From the NCBI GenBank assembly GCA_963556495.2, contig OY747713.1, positions 1,537,321 to 1,601,320 of the forward strand: DNA of 64,000 nucleotides, in the 5' to 3' direction. Of the stretch, positions 54,732 to 64,000 are shown in pieces (position 1 is the stretch's first letter; each line of letters begins with the position of its first letter). Position numbers and translations under genes: made by a program. This stretch comes from Valencia hispanica. Lineage: Eukaryota > Chordata > Actinopteri > Cyprinodontiformes > Valenciidae. The notes under the pieces were generated by a model. The model was not told the origin of the DNA. It worked only from the letters and a program-made list of their open reading frames with translations, and did not search any database.

Positions 54732-56070
54732 CAGTGGCGTAGCCAAAAAATCGCTTTTTGGGTGGGCCTGACAAAAAATGGGTGGGCTCCAACAGATATG
54801 TGTCTGTATCCATCAGAAACAGCTTAGAACAAAGCATCCAGGCCAAATCAAACATATTAAAGCTGTAGCCTAAAACAGGTGGCTCTCTGACATAAACAGA
54901 AGTTATTTTTGTTAGGTAAATTCAGGTTACCTAAAAAGAATCACACACAGGAGACGGAGAGATGGAGTATTTTTGGCTCTGCAGAGGAGAACTGGGTTAA
55001 TCAGAAAACAGAACAAACTGACCGTGTATCGTCCCAAGTTCTGAAGAACCAGCTCCTCGCAGTTCTTTTTATTACAACGGCTGTATGAGTAGGAGATCAA
55101 GATACATGAGTTCAACCAATCAGGAGCGAGGCAGACTAAGTAAGATGAGTTGCTACTTCCTTATCACATTTCCTGAAACAGTTTGACCATAAAACACCCA
55201 ATGCTTCAAAACAACTTCATGTCTCGCTACGTTGAACTGGTTAGATAAAAAACATTTAAAACGCACATTAATATGAATGGAAAACTCCAACAATTTTTAT
55301 GAGTTATTTTTATTTAAGCCATATTGAGCTTCTCTCACCACTGAGACAACGTGCCGGTCTCCCTTGTCGCATCAGATCAGCAGCAGTCATCTGCTGATTG
55401 CGAAACTCTACAAAGTGTAAACATAACAATATGGCCACCGTCAGAAAACCCATGCTTTAATAATTCAGAAGCTAGAAGATGGAGAAGCTGTTAATTATGT
55501 TGCTGCATGGTGCAGTTTTCGCTAACCTGAAGTAGCACTGAAGTTAAACAGGGCGCGATAATCTGGGCTCAGCGATTGGTCAGCTTTTCCCAAGGAACTA
55601 TGGGAAATTTAGTAGCAACGTGTTTCAAAGAAAAGCCTAAAACTCCCTAAACTAACAATTGTTCAATCAATCCACTTTTATTTGTTGTCCCATTAAATTG
55701 TTATTAAATTGCATTTTAATGGATTAGTCGGAAATATTTAGCTAGAGATCCTAATTTTTTTTTTTTTAAGTGTTTGTTTAAAACTACAATCTTAGAATTG
55801 GTTACACAAAGCGATCTCACACCTAGCTTTAGCTTGTAGCATGGCGTTCTTGCCATGGCATGTTATTCAAAACAGCCAATGACAACAAGTCTTGCAAAGA
55901 TGGAAACGTCTCCTCCAGTTTTATTCTGTTTTACTTTATGTTGACTTTAAGTGACACCACTCAAAAATACAATGTAATTATATGTATAATCTCTTTTAAG
56001 TAGTGGGTGGGCCCTGGTCCAAAGTGGGTGGAGCCAAGCCCAGTCAGCCCCCTCCATGGCCACGCCCCCG
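54732..56070. mobile_element. hAT-type element with perfect 8-bp target duplication
   Basis: CTCCCAGG occurs immediately outside both ends (54724-54731 and 56071-56078). The ends are short inverted repeats: CAGTGGCGTAGCC at the left and, on the other strand, CGGGGGCGTGGCC at the right (10 of 13 match). An 8-bp duplication and CAGNGGCG ends fit hAT transposons. The 1.34-kb body shows GGGTGGGC-type subterminal sequence at both sides but no readable transposase, so it is non-autonomous or decayed. Confidence 0.85.
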
Positions 56071-56079
56071 CTCCCAGGG

Positions 56080-58060
56080 ATCCATCACTACCATGCAGAC
56101 ATGAGAACCTCCTGTTAACCATATTGTTCCTTTTCGGACAGCGCTTCATTGGCTCCCATTGTAAACTGCTTTCATTGCAAATTCAGTGAAACTGATCTAG
56201 GACCAGTTTTATTCACCAGACTGTCCATCAATAATTTCATTTGTTTAGGCTCGCCTCTTTTAAATGTGTAATTTATAAATTAAGATGTATCCCAGATTTT
56301 CGAAAAGGAATATTGGTGTCAGATTATTTTTCTTTTGAGCTCTTTGGCTATCTCCTGATCTTCTGTTTTTGCTTATTTCAGCTCTGAAAGTAAATATTTT
56401 CAATTTCCACCAGCTTTTTAACGACAGAGATGGAACCAATTTCAGTTTGGAAACGTTATTTCTTCAGTACATTTCAGTTGAATTCCAATTTAATTTAATG
56501 TACAATAAGCAAACGGCAGTTTGCAGCTGTTACTAGCAGCATAGTCATACTAATTCATCTGAAAAGTCTGGTTGAATTTACTGCTCTGAGCTGTTTGTCA
56601 ACTTCAAGAATGGCCACTAGATGGCAGCATTTACAGATGGTGCAAAAATGAGAGACAACTGGGGAAGATATTTTATTTTTGTGCTGTAAACATCCTGACC
56701 ATCAGCTGGGTTTTTTAAAGTGCTTTTCAAAGACAAACCCACTGCAGCAGCTCTGTAAACGACTGACTGGGGCAGCGGCAGGAACAGTGGATTACCTGGG
56801 TCACTGAGGCAGAGTGGAGGGTAGATTCAGAGGTACACCAGCATTAATGTTCATCATCAGAGCTGTTGGTGACTTGTGGGCATGCGGAGTGAAGCAGCCA
56901 ACATCTGCTTGGACACCTGTGAAAACATGTTGACTCACCTGTAAATCTGCAGGCTCATTTTTAGTATTTTCTTGTACGGTGTAGGTACCAGATCTGCTCG
57001 GGGGCCCTGCGCTTGTCCATAACGTCACACTACGGCGACCCCACTCTGACAAACTACATTTTCTGGTTCTGCTCTTGGAAAGAAGCCTTGGAAAGAGTTT
57101 AAAATGTTGTTATAAATCGTATTTTGACTGATTTTCCCTTACGATGGAAAAATGTTTTATTCTGGGGTTTCTTTTAGAATATCCTAAAATTATGATAAAT
57201 GTTTAACTAAACATCAAATCAATATCAGACTATCAAGAAAAAAGCTCTCAAAACAATTCATATATGTAGATTTCTGCATGTACAGTATTTATAAAACACC
57301 CCTGACCGTTTGTATCTGTTGAATTCTTCTGTATAATTCCTTTGTTCGTGTGTTGTACACTTGCAATTAGTTCAATAAAATTTCTTAAAAATGCACATCA
57401 CGCCAACGTGCTAACGTCCAGCCAATCATGTAGTGTGGTGTTAGCGTTCAGCCAATCATGTAATAGGACGTCATAATTAGGCGCAGATCTGGTACCTACA
57501 ACGGCGAAAGTTCTCATCAGGAGAAATGAAGCCAACAGGCAGTTTATCCATTCAAGAGAAACTTTATTTGAATGTCAACTTGCCAAAGGCTCGACTCTCT
57601 CACTTTACAGTCAGAATGCTGGAAAGTTGACGATCCTTCCAGGATCTTGGGCATGTTGGTCTTGGTTCCTGAACTTCAGCTGGGCGCTGAATAATCTGGA
57701 CCAAGATCAGAGCATTCGTGTCCAGCTGCATGGAGCACCATAGACTATAACGTCTGCTTCCAATAACTCATGAGAGTCTCTGGAAGCAGACCGGCCATGC
57801 AGTGGGTGGACCTCACAGACCTGGATCACCTCCAGAGCCTGCAGGACTCTGAACCTGCTGCTGTTCTGGTTCCTTCAGTCCGAAGCAGAACAATTTCAAT
57901 TAAAATGATGTCAGCTTCTGTGGGAACCCAGCTGTTCTGTCTTGGTGAACATGACTCATATTCTGATCCAGTGAGCTCCTGGCACTGAGGCAGCTCACCT
58001 ATAAATCATCCCAGGAATCTGATCCATATAATCCGAACACAAACAGACATTGTTGGTTAA
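56080..58060. other. No gene; weak exon-like stretch at 57052-56942
   Basis: On the minus strand an ATG at 57052 opens 37 codons (MSEWGRRSVTLWTSAGPPSR at the start) and is followed by CAG|GTGAGT near 56942, a good donor. No partner exon is recognised, so this may be chance. GTAGGTACCAGATCTGC at 56984-57000 recurs inverted at about 57486-57502, which suggests the ends of a 0.5-kb MITE. Confidence 0.3.
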
Positions 58061-58069
58061 TAAATGTCC

Positions 58070-58315
58070 CAACAGGACGCTAAGACTCATTCCTTCAATG
58101 TTGTTACATGCATCGATCCTATGTACAACAACAACAACTGGCCCCTGAATGTGGACAGAACCAAGGAACTGGTGATCGACTTCAGGAAAAGGCAGCCCAC
58201 GTTCACTCCTCTCTTCATCAACGACGCTGCAGTAGAGAGCGTGCAGCGACTTCCTGGGAACTCATGTGACAAAAGATCCGTCTTGGTCCGTACACATCCC
58301 CTCCCTGGGTGAGAA
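58070..58315 (+). pseudogene. LINE reverse transcriptase scrap
   Basis: The frame reads NWPLNVDRTKELVIDFRKRQ and TPLFINDAAVESVQRLPG, which matches the segment of L2/CR1-type RTs just after the catalytic box (N-x-x-KTKE-LV-DFR, then an inserted I-G/N-V-V-phrase). Flanking RT motifs are absent or unreadable. Confidence 0.7.
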
Positions 58316-58984
58316 GGCCAACCAACGTCTGCATTCATCTCAGACCAGAGGTTCTCACCTTCAGAAGAGACACCGTTGAGTTGTGCTGACAAGCAGCATC
58401 TCTCTCTGACATGAGAACAGCAGTGCTTCTGATAAAAGCGCCATTATTGCAATAATTCAGTACTTGTGTCTTAGTATGTGTCACTGACTGATCTTATAAT
58501 GATCATTTGTGTCTCCTTTAATGTTTTTGTGTGACCTTGTGCATCAACAGTCATTAAAGGGATATTCCACTCCTAAGTGAAATTTAGTCTGAATTAGAGT
58601 TAGATGAGTGAGAAACAGCGTGTAGTAACCAGCCCAGTCATTCTCCTAATCTGGCAGCCGCCCTTTTGCTTTAGCTTAGCATAAACAATGGAAGTGAATG
58701 GTAACAGCTAGCATTTTGTGCGCACAAGTCATATAAATCCCTCGATAATGATCCTAATTTTTCCTGGTGACCTCCATAATCATAATCGATTACAAATGAA
58801 AATAATGAATGAAGAAGAAATGACAGGAGTCGATATAGACTTGGGACTACATTAGGACAAATCACCGCCGTAAGCCGCTGACCCTCCCCTCGGCGCTCTG
58901 AGTGCTTTTCTAGTTTCTTGTTGGTTTCTTGTGTTTTTATCATGTAAGCCACTTTGAACCGTTTTGTTGCTGAAATGTTCTATA

Positions 58985-59225
58985 AACTTGACGTAAAGCA
59001 GGCGACTGTCTGTAGCTACACGTTGGTCCAGGAGGAGGGAATGCACCAAGTCAGCGACTCGATGCAATCGGCTCCGTTTACTTAGGAACTTTCTGAATTT
59101 ATTGGAATAATAAACTGAACTTGATTGTTTGATAACTAGGATCATTTGGAATGGATGTATGATTGAAGTGAAATGCCTTGAGATGACATGTGTTGTAAAG
59201 TGGCGCTATGTAATAAACTGAGTTG
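58985..59225 (+). repeat. Dispersed repeat tail (family of 39150-40025)
   Basis: CAGGCGACTGTCTGTAGCTA, ATGCAATCGGCTCCGTTTAC and GCCTTGAGATGACATGTGTT with the AATAAACTGAGTTGAACTG end match the 3' part of the family. Confidence 0.7.
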
Positions 59226-59229
59226 AACT

Positions 59230-60145
59230 GTATGCAGCGTTCGCTCTGCCTCTGGGTTGGATCAGACCTTCATCTCTTCCTCTTCCTCCCCAGCTCCTCT
59301 CAATCCTGCATCTTTTTCCTTTCTATTCCTTCAACGATGCCAAGAACGCTGATCCAACCGCTACCAGATGTACAGTTCAAGCTAGTTACAGAAACTGGAC
59401 GGATAATAAACGTTGGACCAGAACTTTTCCCCGTTTATTGTGCAGCTTTTATGGGAGGCAGACTGTGTATTCTGAGCCACAGATACCACTGCAGAACGGT
59501 GTGAGGGTTTTTAAATTAGATAATTATAGTCCAAACAAACTGAAAGAGAAAGGTTGTTAAACTCTCCTCCAGCTTATTACAGACGCCCAGAAATATCCAG
59601 ATTATTGGTGACTAGTTTCTTTTTGACTGGGTAAAGATAAAAAACAGCCTGTTTTCTCTTTCAAATGACATTCGTCATTTTTATTTCAATATTTATGATT
59701 GATGGTTTTGTCCCCTCCACTTTTAAAAACCTGATGCCAAATTTCTCACCGGCGCAGATCTAACATCCGATTGTGCTCCCAGCACAATTTCCACATAATC
59801 AGTATCTGAACAGACTATTATTCAATTCTCTCGTACAGTCATGTTTTCTTTCTGCGCGGAGGCTGCAGCATTCTTTGCAGTGGACAGAAGGGAGTTCGGG
59901 AGTTTTCCCGGACGGCCGGCCTGTTCTAGGGCCGGTGAACTTTTTCTTCACCCCAAGCTTTGTGCTTTATAGAGGAATATTCTCACTATCTGGATCTCCA
60001 GCGCTGCCAGAGAGAGAGACTTCTCTGCAAGTCGGGAATGGAGAACAAGGATAAAGCCAGGGACTGTGGACAATATTTCCTTTCTGCACAGCTGTCTCTG
60101 CATCAAATACATTTCAGCTGTGCAATTTTCCAAAGAAATAAAGGT
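59230..60145. other. No gene recognised
   Basis: Two open stretches of 93 codons (59223 and 59773) have no known motifs or splice signals. I see no other structure. Confidence 0.45.
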
Positions 60146-60149
60146 CAAG

Positions 60150-60485
60150 GTCAAGTTTATTTATATAGCACATTTTCAACAGTGACACTGCCCAAAATTC
60201 TTCACAAAAATGACACAGTGTAACGAGAAATCAACAGTGAAGGTAATGTAAATAAAAGAATAACCATAAGAAAACCAATCAAATCAAAAGGGATACTAAA
60301 AAAAACAGGTTTCCAAAGTCAGATCTGATTAAAAGCCAAATCATAAAAATGTGTTTTCAATAAAGTTTTAAAAGAAGCCAAGGACTTAGCAGACCTAATA
60401 TTAAAAGGAAGATTGTTCCAGAGTTTGGGAGCTACCCCTGAAAGAGCTCTGTCACCACGGGTCTTGCATTTCGTTTTCGGCACCA
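60150..60485 (-). pseudogene. LINE RT C-terminus with 3' end
   Basis: On the minus strand the text reads KTRGDRALSGVAPKLWNNLP, then IRSAKSLASFKTLLKTHFY, a typical C-terminal end of L2/Rex-type LINE RTs. It is followed on that strand by the 3' untranslated part ending in AAATAAACTTGACCTTGACC. The 5' part of the element is missing. Confidence 0.75.
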
Positions 60486-60604
60486 CTAAAAACACCTAAA
60501 GGGACAGAATTAATTGTAAACTAATTCACAGTCAATCAGGGGTTGTGTTATTTTCCATCTTTGATCGTTTTTTTTAAAAACTGTAAGGGAAAAACCTAAA
60601 GGCC

Positions 60605-60860
60605 GTGGCTCATTTTGAAAGTTTACAACTCACACCGCTGACCACTTGATGCAGACACGCAGACTGTTTCAACTTTACAAAACTGAATCAATCAACAAAA
60701 GATTCTAATGAGATCATCTGAGCATCATCTCAGACTTCGTACTCAATGCAACGCGATCCGGGAACTGACAGCACCGTGGAGATTTATGGAGGCTTGGTAG
60801 CGCTTCCTCAGAAGGAGGCTTTTGTAGTCTGTCTGCGCAGGCCCTCCATTCCTCCATGTT
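60605..60860. repeat. Dispersed repeat, second copy of 16450-16695
   Basis: It aligns with 16450-16695 in the same orientation (for example ATCTGAGCATCATCTCAGAC). The following stretch to 61100 has a 129-codon open frame on the minus strand without recognised motifs. Confidence 0.55.
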
Positions 60861-61189
60861 GTTTTCTAATTCTGTCAGTATTTTTCCAATAAAGAGTCTG
60901 TTAATGAGACGCTTGGCTGTGTTTGTGCTGTCGCTGTGCTCTTCCAGCAGAGAGGGGGGATTCGCGCATGCTCGATTAATTTGCTGTTCGTATGCTCCAG
61001 CCGTAACCGGGCTGCCGTGCGAGCTCAGCCGTCTGTGAGCTCTCTGAGGCGGGAGAGGAGTGGAGGTTAGCACCGCTGCTTGGTGGGTGGAAACGCACTT
61101 CATGTCGGATCAACCCCAAATTTAATCAGTTGTTCCTGGTCCAATTGGGGACATTTCCTGAAAATTTCATTGAAATCCTTCCATAACTT

Positions 61190-61730
61190 TTTGAGTTATC
61201 TTACTAATAGACAGACAAAAGATCTCAGTGTTTCAGCAGCTTTGCAGTTTTCTGGAAGTTTGTTCCAGATTAGAGGAGCATAGAAACTGAAAGCTGCTTC
61301 TCCATGTTTGGTTCTGATTCTAGGGATGTTGAGTCGACTGGAATTAGAGGACCTGATTGGTCTGGGGGGGGGGTTGCTATAGTAACAGTAGATCTTCATC
61401 ATACTTTGGTGCTAAGCCATGTAATGATTTATAAAGTAGTAAAAGTATGTAGAAGTCTATTCTCTGAGCTACAGGGAGCCAGTGTAAGGACTTTAGAACT
61501 GGGGTGATGTGCTCTACTTTCCTGGTTCTAGTGAGGAACACGAGCAGCAGCGTTCTGGATCAGCTGCTTCTGTCTCATTGACTTTTTAGGCAGACCTGTG
61601 AAGATGCTGTTGCAGTAATCAATCCGAATAAAGATAAACGCATGGAGGAGTTTTTCTAGGTCCTGTTGCGACATCAGTCCTTTAATCCTAGAGATGTTCT
61701 TCAGGTGATTTAACTGATTGTTGCTTGGTT
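61190..61730 (-). pseudogene. LINE RT C-terminal fragment, inverted copy of 18120
   Basis: Read on the minus strand it gives the same order as 18180-18700: CAACAGGACCTAGAAAAACT, then LPKKSMRQ-like text, the CTGTAGCTCAGAGAATAGAC stretch, and NIPRIRTKHGEAAFSFYAPL. It is diverged and lacks the 3' tail. Confidence 0.8.
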
Positions 61731-61860
61731 ATATTTCAAGAAGACAGAGCAGAGACACAGAAGGAACAGAAGATCTGATATATGAGAACTTTCGATGTTA
61801 CAGAAAGTGCAAAGTTAAGAGCAGTAGATGGAGGATGTTCAGTGGTTGGCAGCAGTAGTT
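61730..61860 (-). repeat. Fragment of the 39150-40025 repeat family, inverted
   Basis: Reverse-complemented, it contains ATATATCAGATCTTCTGTTC and CTTCTGTGTCTCTGCTCTGT, found in similar form near 39650-39700. Confidence 0.6.
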
Positions 61861-62450
61861 CAGCTTATACACCCCCCCCCTCCAGGAAAGCTTTCTGAAA
61901 CCAATCTCTTCTGATTCTGATTTGTTTTTTTGTTCTTGGTTCTGTGTTCCTTAGTCTGTCCGAAACTCTTCTCTGTATGACTTTCAGAGTAAGCGTTAGA
62001 CGAAAATAAGAATAGTTTAGTTAAGTGTTCACTGCTCCACATCAGAAAGCCATTAAATAACAAAGAGCTTCCAAATTTCTTCTAACTCTCTAGTTTCAGC
62101 TGTCATGGAGACTGTTCCCAAACAGTAGTGAACATCAACCACTGGCTGGAAACTTCCTGGTATTCCAGGTCCAGGCATGTCATCCTGAAACGCAATTGAT
62201 TATGGATCATTTCTAGCAGAGAAAGAGAAGCAGCATTTGGTGCCTTTAAGGCCAATTGGAAGCATCAGAGCTGTGGCGAATACTTTGGCTAAATGCAGAT
62301 ATCATTTATGCCAGCAGGTGGCGAGGTATAAATGCTGAATGAACTGAATCTATCTAAAGATTTCCAGTCCTACCGATCTCAAAGGTCTGTACACCGGAGC
62401 CGCATTCATCCACAGACCTGTATACATTCATCCACCCATGTGGAGATCAG

Positions 62451-63306
62451 CAGTGGCGGTCCTAGACCATTTGGTGCCCTAGGCGAGCTTGACGGATGGT
62501 TCCCTCTGCCCACGAAAAAACAAGTCCAAAGAATTGCACATTTATTTAGATAATGATAGTATAACAATAACAATATAACAACATGTGCAAAAGAATAAAG
62601 CTGTTCAATAATAAATATACAAAAAAACCCGCTTAACTTGAACAGTAGTGCAACATCTGAGAACAAAAAGTGCACAGCAGTGACTGGGACTCAGTCGGAG
62701 TTGTGAGGGGAGGGGAGCTCTGCAGGGGCGGGGCTCTCGGCTGAGTACGTAAGGTCGGAGGAGGAGATGGGTGGAAAAGGCGGGGATAGGTGGGAGCAGG
62801 CGTTTCAGCAACCCCGAGAACTACCAGCAGAGACTCAAAGATTCCTCTAACATGAGTGAATGGGTCAGAGCAACACTTCAGGCATGTTTTTAATGAGGGA
62901 AAGACAGGTTCTCAGGATATTAAGCTTTAGAAAGTCAATTTTGCATAATTTGCCCTTTAAATTGAACAGTAGTGCAACATCTGATGGCTTTTGCCGTTTC
63001 ATTTTCAGTAAGCCGTCGACACACAGCCAACCGACAGACAGACCACTCGTCAGTGTGTGCGCCCGGCGCTAGCATGTTGTGACCCTGACTTATGACAGCT
63101 AAAGGTCACGCCAGAATTGTCATTTATTTTTATTTCAGTTTCATTTATTTTTATGTCAAAGTATTGTTTTAGATAAAGGGATGGCAAAAACTGTTGAAAA
63201 AAATTAATGGACATTATAATTTTTTTTCTCGCCGCATATTTTGCGCCCCTCACTAGATGGCGCCCTAGGCAAGCGCCTATGTCGCCTGTAGGAAGGACCA
63301 CCACTG
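62451..63306. mobile_element. hAT-type MITE, 856 bp, with target duplication
   Basis: The left end CAGTGGCGGTCCTAGACCAT and the right end, CAGTGGTGGTCCTTCCTACA on the other strand, are inverted repeats. Both are followed by a CTAGGCGA/CCTAGGGCGCC stretch. GAGATCAG at 62443-62450 and CAGATCAG at 63307-63314 form an 8-bp target duplication with one mismatch. No transposase is readable. A phrase TTGAACAGTAGTGCAACATC occurs twice inside (about 62638 and 62962). Confidence 0.85.
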
Positions 63307-63380
63307 CAGATCAGGGTGAGTGCCTTGCCCCAGGGCCACATTGACATGTAGCAAGAGGAAGCTGGAATCAAACCCACAAC

Positions 63381-63550
<170 letters not shown>

Positions 63551-63639
63551 ACAATGCAGAAGAAGAGCAGCTACAGCTACACTTCTCTCAACACCTGGAA
63601 AATGACACCCTGATGAAATTATTCGTAATTCTCCATCGT

Positions 63640-63740
63640 CTGGTTTTTCTTCTTCATTGGGTCTTACCTCATCCCTGATGGCCAGCCCTGCTTCTTCCTC
63701 CTCCTCTTCCTCCTCTTGGTCTCAGTTGGCTGTGAGGAGC
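63640..63740 (-). other. Weak exon candidate, acidic or basic repeat
   Basis: On the minus strand, after a pyrimidine-rich ACAG near 63735, about 80 bases of GAG/GAA-rich sequence run to ATGAG|GTAAGA near 63668. Depending on frame it would encode a glutamate run ending GLAIRDE or a basic stretch. No partner exon is seen and the composition is simple, so this is only a candidate. Confidence 0.15.
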
Positions 63741-64000
63741 TCTGGCTGAAGAACAAGCGTCCTTCTGAAGCCGTGTTTGTGTTCGGGGCGTTTTGTCCCA
63801 GAGGAATGTTTCACAACCTGTCCTGAGGATAACTGCTCTGTGTTTAAAAAAAACAACAAAAAACTTTATTGACTCAGCTTCGAGTCGACAGCAACGCTTG
63901 CATGAAACGCCGCTTCAGTTTGACTTCCTGAAAATCCGAGTAGTCATCAGCCCTCTCCTCTTCTGGATTTTGAGGAGTTCTGCAGGTTTGAATTCACCGG

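Overview
The window is vertebrate, almost certainly teleost fish, genomic DNA. It holds one recognisable host gene, the first five coding exons of an angiopoietin gene (best match angpt1) on the minus strand. It is otherwise packed with typical fish transposable elements: several Tc1-like elements, hAT/MITE elements, non-LTR retrotransposon (LINE) fragments, two degenerate Ty3/gypsy elements and one long endogenous retrovirus. The angpt1 exons lie at 24174-23854, 20567-20412, 19896-19775, 15817-15585 and 13840-13713. They encode the signal peptide, N-terminal region, coiled coil and linker. The fibrinogen-like domain exons would lie below position 1, so intron 5 is longer than 13.7 kb and holds the retrovirus.

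Layout. 1-13540 is a nested stack in angpt1 intron 5: the end of one Tc1 element, a second Tc1 element (223-1640), an AT-rich foldback repeat split by a ~9.7 kb provirus (1768-11492) and by a third Tc1 element (11603-~13125), and a 69-bp duplicate of the angpt1 exon 5 splice donor (13181-13249). 13.7-24.2 kb holds the angpt1 exons, with LINE pieces and further foldback copies in the introns. 24.2-29 kb holds the putative angpt1 promoter, a Tc1 relic and nondescript sequence. 29-33.8 kb holds a LINE scrap followed by a 5' part of a Ty3/gypsy element with a tRNA-Pro-like primer site. 34.5-36.7 kb is a GC-rich, T-poor island of unknown origin. 36.7-44 kb holds repeats, including a solo-LTR-like insertion and one complete foldback element (41424-42035). 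44.1-47.76 kb is a second gypsy relic on the minus strand. 49.5-52.5 kb is a large minisatellite. 53.5-64 kb holds LINE tails, two hAT-type elements with target duplications, and a (TAGA)n array.

The provirus has LTRs that differ at about 5 of 547 positions, a primer site fitting tRNA-Ala, and an uninterrupted 642-codon env. Its gag-pol carries two large deletions, several stops and frameshifts. It is therefore recent but defective, with only env open.

The most unusual items are: the foldback repeat family whose centre is a TAAATATTTAG-type array and which occurs repeatedly in angpt1 introns; the splice-donor duplicate embedded in one copy; the 1276-bp higher-order period in the minisatellite; two perfect 28-bp-arm palindromes; and the T-poor GC island. 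All calls come from reading the sequence alone, with no database search.
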